Below are positions 24,705-35,302 of a stretch of DNA of 42,500 nt, piece after piece. Source of the stretch: Chrysomallon squamiferum (Eukaryota > Mollusca > Gastropoda > Neomphalida > Peltospiridae); contig CM022669.1 of NCBI GenBank assembly GCA_012295275.1, positions 728,073-770,572 on the forward strand, read 5' to 3'. Every line of letters starts with the position of its first letter. Within the stretch, counting starts at the first letter, position 1. The translations under genes were made by a program, and so were the position numbers. A model generated the notes under the pieces. The model searched no databases and was not told where the DNA came from. It saw only the letters and a program-made list of their open reading frames with translations.

Positions 24705-27700
24705 CTGCAACAAAACAGAATTAGTGTAAACAACAATGTAAACAACATCATGTAAACAACAGTGTAAACAACATGGGTTCAGGACAAACAAAGCTTTAAA
24801 TAAAAGGACTTCAGTGGTCATTTAATAGTTGTTTCATTAAAAAAAAAATTGTTAACATTGATGTTTTAATTATAAGCTTCAGTCAAATCATTTATGAATA
24901 AACAGCCTACAACACAAGAGAAATATCAGTTGAACACAATGTGTGTGTATTTAGCTTCTAAAATATGAATTTTATATTTAAAAAAAAAAAGTTTCAAGCA
25001 ATGATACCTAAATTAGTGCAAAATAAGTGTTTACTTTATATAAATTTAGTGTAGAACATTTTGAACTGTGAGTTTAATCTAAATTTTAATCGTTTCAAAC
25101 TTTTTCTAACAACCAGCATAGCAGTTAATATTTTTGGACGTCAATTGTGAAATTCAACTTTATTCTGGATATTTTTTCACGTTTATTTTGGCAAACTGAA
25201 ACTATACATGAATTTTTATTTATTTACTTTTGTAAAGGATCTTATGATGTTATACACAGAACAAAGGCAAAAGTACAAGTTTAACTGTTATAGAGTAAAT
25301 ACAGTGGTACCTCGAGTAACAAGTGCTCCAACTCTTGAGTTTTCTGAGATATGAGCTTTGAATTGCAAGCTAAAATCTGAGTTACAAGCAAGCTTCAGAT
25401 ATGCTAGTAGGCGCAACAAACAACACAACATCCGCCCAGCATCCTGTGTCTTACTTGTTTGCTTCATGTGGTTACCTCGCCATGGAAGCATCTCTTGTGT
25501 TGTGCTTGCATTTTGTTCAGTATTGTGCCAAATTTCCATGGATCCTAAGAAAGTGAGTGCAAAGGACAGTGCTGAGAAGAAGAAGCAGATGATGTCTATT
25601 GAATTAAAGCATGAAATCATAGAAAAACATGAACAAGGTGTGTGTGTAGTCGACATGGCTAGGCAGTATGAGTGTCATACTTCTACAATAAGTACCATAC
25701 TGAAGCAGAAGAGTCAGTAAAGCCTGTATGTCCAGCCAAAGGCATTAAAATAATTTCTAAGCTGCAGACCTCTGTCCATGAAAAGCTGGAGAAAACTTAA
25801 CCCTGTACACTTTAGAAAACCAATTTATTTCTTTACATTCTCTTTTATTTTGTTTTTATACAATATTTGTCGTTTATGCATTCAGTTTTCTTATTTAAAA
25901 ACACGTTACAAAACATGTTGTGATTTTGGGGGAGGGCCGAAATGGATTAATGGTATTTCAATTAATTTCATTTGAAAAAATTGATTTGATATACAAGTAA
26001 ATTGAGTTACAAGCTCGGTCATGGAACAAATTAAACTCGTAAGTCAAGGTACCACTGTAGTTTTAAATGAATACATCTGACTCACACAGAGGATGACTGG
26101 ATGATTTTTACTGTACCAGAACTCCAGATGATGAGATTTGTAATCATTCACTGTCTTTGTCTTTACATTGGATGTCATACACACCTCTGTAACAATAACA
26201 CATACACATTACAACTCTTACACAGTAAATATAGTGTTTCACAGTGTTTCATTATTAGCATTTTTTTATTTTTTATTTATTTATTTTTTTTGTTGTTGTT
26301 GTCAGATCATTTATCTGGCAAATTCTGAGGAGGAAGTGAACCAGATTTCTGGACAAACGTTTAATTAAACAGCTAAAATACAAAACAAAAAATGAAACTG
26401 TATTTAACAGATACAAATTAATTTGCTTCAAGTGACAACTTTATACTCTGATTCTGTCAAACTCCAATACTCTTCAGCTGGAGTAGAATTTAAGTATCTG
26501 TTCCTTTAGTGTCTTGATAACACAGGCAATATATGTACCAACACCATACTCTCATACAACACTGCAAAGAAGCGCTTTTATCTGATGTCATAAGTAACTC
26601 TACCTTATTTGATACACTGCCTGCAAAATGTTTCATTTTTTGGTTTTCAGTTAGCAAGTTATCTTTCTGCTGGCATTTTAGATATACAATTAAATCAAAA
26701 ATACAATAAACTGGCAAAACTGGAGAAGTAGACACAGCATTTGTCATTACAAGACTAATGTGATACAAATGCGTCATGAAAATTAAAACAAAGCAGCCAA
26801 GAGATGACCTGCTATAAAAATAAATATCAGATTCAAAACTTTCCAGTTTTTAAAAATAGTCAGATGAATGGCCTGGTACCTATTATATTGTATTCCTATA
26901 AATTATATCAAGGAACATTTTAAATTTACATTTGCTAAAAAGTAAGTATAGTGTCCAGAGATTACTAACAACTGTTGAACGGTGAAGGAATCTATAAATG
27001 AACTTTTGAGTAGAATGTATGTACCAGCTTTGAAAAGAAAGGTGAAGTTTAACGAACCTATTGGAATGTTTTTCTCTAAGACAAGTTGTTTCAGGTCAAC
27101 AGTGTCATCACCAGACGCTGAAGTGTGTTTGTGTAAATAGGTGCCGTGTCCAATTCTGTCACAGCAACACCTGTTTAATACATTCAACGTTTCCTCAAAA
27201 CTAGGAATCTGCAATCACAAACTAAATTCTATTAAAAAAATTAAATAATAATAAAAATAATAATAATACAGATTACATAAATTTCAGTTACCGAGTAAAC
27301 ATCATGTATAAATAAATAATAGATAAATACATTTTTTAATTTCTTGCTAACAAAGATTTACTTCTGGCAGTATGAAAGGAACAATAACACTGAAATAAAA
27401 AACAAACAGAAATCTATTTTGCCCTGCAGTTATGTCATATGAGGAAAATATAATCTAAAGCATGATACATTCTTTATGAAGACAATGAGTGTGATATTAA
27501 ATATTAAGTGTAATTAAAACTAGATAAAAGACTAAAAAGAGAAAGGTCTAATTCAAACAAAAGTGACTGAATCATACAATCAGAGGAAGAAGAGTCTAAC
27601 CAATGAGAAAAACATTTAAAAGTGAAATGAGTTAAAGCCTTTGAAAACAAAGAAAACCAACACAAGTTACTTACTTCAGCTAAGTGCAAAGCAAGTTTTA

Positions 27701-29456
27701 AACCCTTTTCATGTGCCATCTGGAAAACTGGAATGTAATCACTGGCATCACCAACCTGAACAAAAGTATTTAATAGAATTTTAACAGTTAGTATTTAATA
27801 TACATTTTAAGTTAATATTTAATATAAATCTTAACAGTCAGTATTTAATACACATCCATGTCATTTAGCAGTAAGTATCTTTTATATGCACCTTCTCATA
27901 GATTGAAATTATCTACAAACTCTGATAAACAAGTTTTGAGGGATCAGCTTTGAAGGACATATTCTAATTGTATGAAGAGGAAAGCCGAAGTGTCACACAT
28001 CAGATCTGTAAGCTAAATCGGCCCACATCATCTTTGTAAGTTAAATAAAAAAAAACTAGGTACCTGAGGATCACCACTGAAGTCAATCCCAACAACAATT
28101 CCATCAGATTCCTGCTGATACCTTTCAGCAATTTTCACTGTTTCCTTGGCAACATCAACACCTCGCCTCCGGTCAATGGAGACCAAAATACAAACGAGGA
28201 TGTCGAGGTTTTCGGCTCTGCAGTCTCTCACTGCCCGAATCATACTGTCCAAGTACAAGGTCCATGTCAGGCCAGTTTCAGGAATGTCTTTTGGTGTTGA
28301 TCGGAGCTCAAGATATTTAACATTGTCTGCAGCATATTCATGAATTACATCATATGTCAACTGGAATATATATTTATCAAAAACTGAAAACACTGCTGGA
28401 AATACTTGTTAATCTTGTAACTCAGAGACAAACAAATTTACAAAAATAGAAATAAATAAACAACATACATACATATATGTATACACACACATGCCACAAA
28501 CATATAATAAATAAATTAATAATTAAAATTTCATTACATAAAATAAACAAGATATAGATGGCACTAATAAAATATGATAATTAATGTAATTACTTTAATT
28601 AACTTTTATATTAATATATTTATTTTTTAATTTCATTAAAATACTGACCAAAGAAAATGGAAATTTCATAGTTATATATCTCACAGCAGGACTAAAAATA
28701 ACAATAATTATAATAACAATAAAATAACAATAAAATTAAATGTAAAATGTATAAATAAATAATTTTAAAACAAAAAGTAAGATTACATTTATAACCTTTT
28801 AATCCATGTAGAAATTCTTTTTTATCCTTTAAATTATTTAATAGTAAATTTAAAGTAAATAGCAATAAAACTCTTTTAACGTCTTAAAACAAAAACAAGA
28901 ATAAATATGACTCAGTCTGGGATTTGTGAATAAATAAATGAGTCACTGGCTCTGCATTTCGCAAATGGTCAGGGCATTCTGCAAAACCATGGCAACGAAT
29001 TTCAGAAAAAAATGATGGATGAGACGATTGCCTCAGGGGCAGAATAATACTAATCATGCTAATTGGAAGTCCTGTGTCTGCTCTGTAGAATGTCCTACAT
29101 GATACAACCCCAGCATTTTACTGACTGGTCTGTCATACACGCAGTAACAAGCAAAACACATACTGCGGGATGCATATGTCAGAATTTCCTCTGTAATTAC
29201 TGAGAGCTACATGGGACTGTGTGTGGAACTAATCAATATCATCCACTGATACCTCTGTAATTCCTGCAAAATTGTAGCTCTCAAGGTGATTGTTTTTTCT
29301 GGGTTTTTTTTTATTAAATTATTCTCTTGCCGATTTTATTTAATAAGATGTATAGAGGAAAATAATTTGAATGTATAATACAAGCACATATGTCAATATG
29401 CACAATTTCAAACATGCTAAGTTGAATCAAATATTAATCTTTCTGGGGTTTTTTAG

Positions 29457-29510
<54 letters not shown>

Positions 29511-29632
29511 TAATTTTGTTTTTTAATTTTACTTTATTTAAGCCATGAGATTAATATATTTATCTTCATCATCTGCTACTGAATGATACACAAAGTTTAT
29601 AAAAGTCATTCATATTTCAGGAAAGTATTTAA

Positions 29633-29694
<62 letters not shown>

Positions 29695-32600
29695 TAAATA
29701 AATAACATTTTTTTTTAAATATATGCATTCAGGTACAGATTCAAGCAAATTTCTTTCCATTCCTGTAGTTACAGCTGAACCTCCATTTAATGGACTAAAA
29801 GGGAGGAAAGCAGACTGGAAATAAAAACTCTGGAGTTTCTGCAGGGTCTCAGAAATAGCACAGATGTTAATATAAACAATGTAGACTAATGTACAAAAAT
29901 AAATTTAGTTTTAATTCACAGAGTGGAATAATCACTAGGATTCATATCGTAACAGACAGATACTGTCAATGCACATACAAATAATAATAATGTAAATATG
30001 TAGAGAATTCTAAAATAAACCAGAGCATGCACAACATAAATGTGTATCTGACCAATGTACACAGACTGGCACATCTGAGCAGACATCTCTTGGATGCTTC
30101 TCTGACTGCTGGACTGAATATTCTGGATGTTTTTACAGAGGTCCATTAAATGGAGGTTTGGCTGTGTAGTTATACATTCACTCTTGTACAAGCACACGTA
30201 AAGAATAAGATTTACCTTATAAATTGAATATTCATCATTGAAAATCTTGTGAAGATTTTTAAAAATTGAAAATGATCTGTAACAAATAAAGAAGAAAAAC
30301 TAAAAATAAATAAAAATGACAGAGATAAATCTTGTTCACAGTTTCCCAAAGACAGTGAAATACAAACAGCTGTGGTTGGGGAATTGATACTATGGCCAAG
30401 TTTACATGTTTCTATCTACAGACAAACGTATTAAAGAAATATGTAATATCTAAATAAAGACTTGTTTTCTTACTTAGCAATGGGTGTGTTGTACCAATGG
30501 AACTGTAGTTAGTTAACCTTAATATTAAAATATTAAAGAAAAATGTAGTATCTAGATAAAGACTTGTTTTCTTACTTAACAAACTGGTTGTTATACCAAC
30601 ATAACTAGAGCCAGTTGACCTACAGTTACAAATTAAAGAAATATGTAATATCTAGATAAAGATTTGTTTTCTTACTTATCAATAGGATTGTTGTCATTTT
30701 CTGGAAATGTGAATTGCCAGCTGCGACATTCTTCATTGTTTTTTCTCTCCACCAGATGCTGCAGAGTGCTCTGACTGAAACTTGTGTTCAGATGTGTGTG
30801 CAGCTCCTACAAATTAATTTCTTTTTGTCAGCCCTGCTAAACATTCCATCATCAACTTTAGACAGAAACAAATGATCCATCTACACAGATTGAGAGGCTG
30901 GAATTTAAATGCAATCTAAGGCACAGACACACTGGGAAATCTGTCTAAACCGGCTTGATGTCAGTTAATTTTTTGTGATTTTGTATGTTGGGACCTATGA
31001 TGCTGTTAAGATGGCCCTGATTGTTATAGGTAAATATTAATATTAAAATACTGAGTATAAGACAGTGCAAAATGGTTAATCAAAATTTGCTTAACATCTG
31101 TACAGGCTGAGAATCTCTTATCTGAAGTGATTTTGGCCACATATATTCCAGATTTACAAATATTTCAGATTTTGGAAAGAATGTGTTAGTAAAGTTTAAA
31201 CATAAAATCCCATTTATATTCCAGACACAACAATGCTTAATGTTATAGCTTGCAGGTAGTTTTATGCAATACTTTTTATAATTATGTACAGGAAATAAAG
31301 TCTGAGTAAATCAAATATCTGAAAACTGTCAGATACTGATTATTTAGTACCTCAGTAAAACAAGTCAGAATTAACAATTTCAGATAAGGTATGTTCAGCT
31401 GGTATTTATATATATAGATATATATATATATTTTAATTATTATTATGATTATTATTATTTTTTTTTTTTTTAACTACGATAATTGTAAATGTGTTTTAAA
31501 ATTATTTCATTGACTGGTGATGTACAGAATAAAATTGCTGATACAGACAGAATGCATACTTGGTATTCATGTTACCGAATATTATTATTCAAAATCATTA
31601 TAATGATTATAAATAATTATAATTATGGTTTCATTTGCATGGACCAACAGGAATGATAACTTTTAACGGCACAAATTACGTCGCGGGAAAAAAGCCTCAA
31701 GATATTTTGCTGATTATTAAAAAAACAACCCCTAAATTTATTTTCTGCTGGGTTCTGACAGGGGGAACATTGACAACTACAAAAGTTAATACATTAATCT
31801 TATTCCGAATTATAATTTCAGTTTATTATGCATGCATTTACACAAAAATAATCCAGGTTGAAAAGTTTGATTAAGTTGAAAAAATAGTAATATCATGGTT
31901 TGGTAATATGAACATGCATCCTTATCTTTATCAGTGTAAATCATAAAAAGTTCAGAAAATAGACGTAAAATAATTTGGAAGTTTAAAACACTGATCAGAC
32001 GGTTTATGAGCGCTTACAGAAACATTTACAAACATATAAACATGTATTCATTCATAATGCAATCAATTCTACATTGATTATTAAAAGTATTTTGGGTAAT
32101 TATATCATATAATCAATGCCTCGTATATACATATGTGTGTTTTTGAGTACTAATTACTGCAAAGGTGGAAAAGGGTTTCTATCTAGTTGTCTTTATTCAT
32201 TCATTTATTCATTTATGCTTTGCTTTAAATTCATCTTCATACCAAACTTTATACATGTGTAAAGTTCTGTATTTTATTATTTTTCACATCTTATTTATAT
32301 ATTATTTCTATTATCAAAATATAAATTATTATGTGTTTTTTCTTGCCCGTGTTGCATATCGGGATATGCATAATTGTTCTGTATACCTGTCCTTTATATT
32401 CACTTGTGTATTATTTACAGGTATCTGTAACCAGTTGTGTTATCTATTTTAGTCCATCACTGAATCTTGAGCAACACGCAGGTGTTCATAGAATTTGCAA
32501 AAGTCTTAGATATACATCTGTCAGTGACAGGTATCTGCAGTTTTTGAATTATTTCCACAATTTGGGGTTTTTTTTTTAGTCATGTGAGGTACGTTGTGGG

Positions 32601-34545
32601 GTATACATCTGTCCATCCTATGACTGAAATTTATTTATTTATCTGCTGGAAACACATTAAAATATGTATTGTTGTACACATTCAAGTAGCTCATTTTTCT
32701 GGAGATAAGAAAAATTTACAATTCTACACAAACAGTTAATATTGGTGAAATTCCTAATAAAAAATAGTAGTCCTCAATCAGCCATATCACAAATGAAATG
32801 TTGATTCATCATCACTTTAAAATAATCAAAACCAAAGGCACAGACTGTACTATATATGATTTAGCTTCAGCTATGAACATCCCAGTAATATTTGAATTGT
32901 GAAACAGAAATTGGGATATTTGTTGTTTGATGCTGTTAAATAAGAACATTTTAATTTGATATTGACATTCTGTTTTGCAAAAAGTTCTGTTTTATTCAAC
33001 AGTTTTTTTTTTTTATCAAAAATCTAAACCTATGGAACAATAAGTAACAAACAAGTATTTCACAATTTTAAATCAGTGCAATAACATGTTACATCTGTGT
33101 CATATTAAAATAAATGAAATTGGTTCTGTTGTTTTTAATACTTTGTGTATGAAGATGCTTATATCTTAATGCATGCAAGAATTCAGCTGTTCAGATGTTT
33201 GATCTGCTGACCGAGAAAAGAGATGTTATGAACATTTGTTACAGTTGTAGATCATAATATCATACTCATTTTAATAGATCACCATCAAAGTGACTGACTC
33301 CATGATCAAATTGCACACTTGCACAAAGTCATCTGGGGTAACAGTGGACACAAATGTTGTAAGCTGTATTTTGTCAGCTGATGTCCCTGTTGTAATATTG
33401 TTTACAAGCTCCTTGCATACAGATAATGTCAAAGTGCAGTTAAGTGTTAATGGAATTTGTTTCAGTAAATTTTCAAGCATTTACTGAAACAAAGACAAAC
33501 AGTTATCAGTTATTTTCTAGATACATCATTTAGAAGTGAAATTAACTTTTTATGTCACAATGACTTGACTTTATTGCTAAAATGTTTTTTATACAAATGT
33601 AATTTGCATGTTGGATTTTTTGTGAAATCTATTGTTACAGAGAAGCATAATGGCTGTTAAAATATAACAGAAATTATTATTTTAAAGTCTGAAACATACT
33701 TTTGCATAGAACAGTTTGTTTATTATACTCATTTCAGAGGTTATGGAGCCAGAAAGAAAAGAAAAAAAGAACCAGTTTCAGAAAGATATAGATGTAAATA
33801 CGCTGTTATGCTGAAGATGGAATATTTTTCACTTATATATATTGCTGCAAAAATGTTCTTTAAAAATTCTGTTTTCTGTTATTTACTTTCCATTTTCAAT
33901 GCATAATAGGTCGTGCTGTTTGTAAGAATGATATTTGGATGATTTTGCTGAAAAATTCATTATAGTGTCTTGGTTCCAGTTTTAAAACAAAATTGATTTT
34001 TTTTTTTTTTTTAAACTTCTGTCATAACTCACATAAAAATTGATTTTTCAATCTTTTTCATTGAAACAAAAAGCATTCAACTTCTAAAACATGTACTATG
34101 CAAACAATGAGTCTCCTATTTTAATTTTTATAAAATCAATGGTCCATGCTAGTTTGATACCACTCAATGAATTCCTTGAGTCACTGCTACTAATACTGGC
34201 AATTCTTCTAAATTACAAATCAAAAACTCTTTCATAATATATTTCTAGTACATTTTTATAATTATTAAAACCTTTATATGCGGGATGATGCTAAAAATGT
34301 GAAATAAAAAGAAAAAAAGAAGTGTTTACATTTTTGTAATGTATAATTATTCAGCCACTCCCGAAACTGAGGTGCGTTTCGAACAATCATCTTACAATGT
34401 GTCAGATGCGAGTATAGAAAGAACTAACTGACATCATCTTTACAGTTACATCTCAAGATTATAGAGAGCATATTTCTAGCAAACTTACAACTTTTGGCAA
34501 TTTGTGACAGAATTCTTGCAATGACTGACTGAAATTAGCACTCAT
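24507..34545 (-). CDS. ADAL: Adenosine deaminase-like protein (N6-methyl-AMP deaminase family), eight coding exons, complete
   Basis: Coding exons in transcription order: 34545-34489, 30806-30676, 30276-30216, 28360-28064, 27755-27675, 27208-27058, 26186-26086 and 24704-24507. All junctions are GT-AG and phases agree, giving 1,077 nt and 358 residues; human ADAL is about 355. The family hydrolyses N6-modified AMP to IMP in the cytosol, using one zinc in a TIM barrel. Matching segments are LPKVELHTHLN (zinc-binding HxH), YLELRSTPK, DRRRGVDVAKETVKIAE, GIDFSGDP, GLKLALHLAE (zinc His and catalytic Glu), DRIGHG (catalytic His), VCMTSNVKTKTV and TDGKGVY, then a C-terminal ASDS..K...W. The TSNVKTKTV and C-terminal features point to ADAL rather than classical ADA. 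Two near-invariant positions differ: the HLNG Gly is Thr, and the second Asp of TDD is Gly (see findings). The start ATG precedes MSANFSQSLQEF; the frame stays open upstream but has no other ATG. Confidence 0.93.
24724..24776. repeat. Short tandem repeat next to the ADAL exon 8 acceptor
   Basis: Four variants of agtgtaaacaacat at about 13-16-bp spacing, within ADAL intron 7 and about 20 bp from the last exon. Confidence 0.75.
25302..26057 (+). mobile_element. Non-autonomous Tigger (pogo-type) DNA transposon, about 756 bp
   Basis: Both ends read CAGTGGTACCT, on opposite strands, as the start of imperfect terminal inverted repeats of about 22 bp. Each end is flanked by the dinucleotide TA (25300-25301 and 26058-26059), the target duplication of the Tc1/mariner/pogo superfamily. 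The interior keeps the start of a Tigger transposase (25538-25720) and then a frameshifted remnant (IISKLQTSVHEKLEK, about 25738-25797). The catalytic DDE core is missing, so this is an internally deleted copy. It lies in ADAL intron 7, opposite to the gene, 26 bp from the donor of exon 7. Confidence 0.9.
25538..25720 (+). pseudogene. Tigger transposase fragment with N-terminal CENP-B/pogo-type DNA-binding domain
   Basis: A 60-codon frame begins MDPKKVSAKDSAEKKK, continues MSIELKHEIIEKHEQGV and ends TSTISTILKQKSQ. This is the lysine-rich start and first helix-turn-helix of Tigger1-like transposases (the CENPB-type N-terminal domain). A stop at 25718 and a frameshift separate it from the next recognisable piece; the second DNA-binding domain and the DDE catalytic core are absent. 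It cannot encode an active transposase. Confidence 0.85.
26086..26186 (-). CDS. ADAL: ADAL exon 7, substrate-pocket TSN motif
   Basis: A 101-nt exon between acceptor gttacag and donor GTGAGT, not visible as a long frame because it is short. It encodes EVCMTSNVKTKTV, DYKSHHLEFWYS and KNHPVILC. Its first codon is split with the preceding exon and it ends in phase 0 at the altered TDG motif. The match to the family segment (C-x-TSNVK...HH...HP...C) is what ties exons 6 and 8 into one gene. Confidence 0.9.
28920..29290. other. Higher-complexity island in ADAL intron 3
   Basis: About 370 bp with clearly richer composition than the flanking AT-rich intron, and no splice-bounded frame that I trust. 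It contains cctctgtaattactgagagc at about 29187 and a related cctctgtaattcctgcaaaa at about 29254, followed by tgtagctctca, the reverse complement of part of the first copy. It could be a decayed SINE or a conserved intronic element. No clear tRNA-type A or B box was seen. Confidence 0.4.
29459..29511. repeat. TTA microsatellite in ADAL intron 3
   Basis: About 17 TTA repeats. The complementary TAA tract lies about 120 bp away (29634-29691), so the two can pair in the transcript. Confidence 0.95.
29634..29691. repeat. TAA microsatellite in ADAL intron 3
   Basis: About 19 TAA repeats, complementary to the tract at 29459-29511. Confidence 0.95.
29772..30164. mobile_element. Small pogo/Tigger-like MITE in ADAL intron 3
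   Basis: Terminal inverted repeats of about 24 bp begin CAGCTGAACCTCCATTTAAT on the left and CAGCCAAACCTCCATTTAAT on the right (minus strand), with 22 of 24 positions identical. The left end is preceded by TA. The right end is followed by TG and then TA, so the target duplication is imperfect there. The length of about 393 bp and absence of a coding frame fit a non-autonomous element. The right end lies 51 bp from the donor of ADAL exon 3. Confidence 0.75.
30430..30690. repeat. 101-bp tandem triplication that includes the ADAL exon 2 donor
   Basis: Three copies of a segment containing attaaagaaatatgtaatat, ctagataaagacttg and ttttcttactta, with steps of 102 and 100 bp (cttactt at 30469, 30571 and 30671). 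On the minus strand each copy reads taagtaagaaaacaa. The copy at 30671 is the real donor of exon 2, and the others are exact-looking decoy donors inside intron 2. Confidence 0.88.
30676..30806 (-). CDS. ADAL: ADAL exon 2, zinc-binding HxH motif
   Basis: A 131-nt exon starting right after the acceptor tttgtag. It reads ELHTHLNTSFSQSTLQHLVE and ends PENDNNPID with two bases of a split Lys codon. The two His residues that bind zinc are present. The following Gly of the usual HLNG is Thr. The donor GTAAGA would place a stop codon immediately after the exon if read through. Confidence 0.9.
31103..31402. mobile_element. 300-bp Tigger-like MITE in ADAL intron 1
   Basis: The left end reads CAGGCTGAGAATCTCTTATC. 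The right end, on the other strand, reads CCAGCTGAACATACCTTATC. The ends agree at 18 of 24 positions, and both are directly flanked by TA (31101-31102 and 31403-31404). The interior has repeated cagatttt phrases like those in mammalian Tigger-derived MER elements, a resemblance I recall rather than computed. There is no coding frame. Confidence 0.75.
31405..34488. other. Remainder of ADAL intron 1
   Basis: AT-rich intron sequence with a TA/ATT-rich stretch at about 31405-31470 and a T run near 33003-33013. One minus-strand frame at 33271-33480 is noted in the findings. No other exon could be supported. Confidence 0.4.
34489..34545 (-). CDS. ADAL: ADAL first coding exon
   Basis: Nineteen codons, MSANFSQSLQEFCHKLPKV, then a GTAAGT donor at 34488. 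The join to exon 2 restores the family phrase LPKVELHxHLN exactly. The intron that follows is the longest of the gene (3,682 bp). Upstream of the ATG the frame is open for 31 codons back to a TGA at 34639-34641 (minus strand) without another ATG. Confidence 0.88.
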
Positions 34546-35143
34546 ATTAATTTTATAAAATAAAACTCGTCTGCCACTTATGTCTCGATCAATGAAGCAC
34601 TTTTTATCTGCTTGAAATTCCTCCTTTGTAATCGAGCATCAATATAATTATGGTTTTATCATTTATAATAATGACTTTATTTTTCTTATTTTCATAAAGC
34701 ATATGTTTGTAACAGACACGGATTATATATGTATATAATTATGCGCGAGTTTGTGTACGAGTCTCGGGGATGGATGACAAACGTCGAAATCTTCTGCTGT
34801 TAATTTTCGTTTCTTTTACTTTCTTTATGTCTTTTTATTTATTTATTTATTTATTTTTTGTTGTTGTTGTTGAACAGATTAATAACTAATTATTATCAAA
34901 TGACATGAAATACTAGTGCTCTTGTAGTTAACATTACGTTTTCATTTTCAGTGCTAATAGTTCAAACAGAGGTCACAGACTAGTAGGGTTTTTTATTTAT
35001 TTATTTGTGGGATGTTTTTTAACGTCACCACTAGATGATATTTCATGTGTGATGTTTCACTGTTCAGTTTGTGTTGTTTAGATTTGATCAACACCTTATT
35101 TTAAAATTTAAAAAAAACCTTATAATATATATATTTTTTTTAG

Positions 35144-35187
<44 letters not shown>

Positions 35188-35256
35188 CGGAATTCAGATT
35201 GCGTAACAAATTCATTTTTCTGCGACATCCGCCTGTTTATTTTCACGTTAAGGAAT

Positions 35257-35302
<46 letters not shown>

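Noticed and set aside
24507-34545. Calling the minus-strand gene classical adenosine deaminase (ADA)
   Set aside because: The TSNVKTKTV segment, the LPKVELH start, the spacing and the C-terminal LSYNSISHIFASDS all fit ADAL/MAPDA better than ADA.
34770-34889. Small membrane-like frame starting MDDKRRNLLLLIF
   Set aside because: After the first residues it is a T-rich simple-sequence translation ending in a GTT repeat; no homology or supporting signals.
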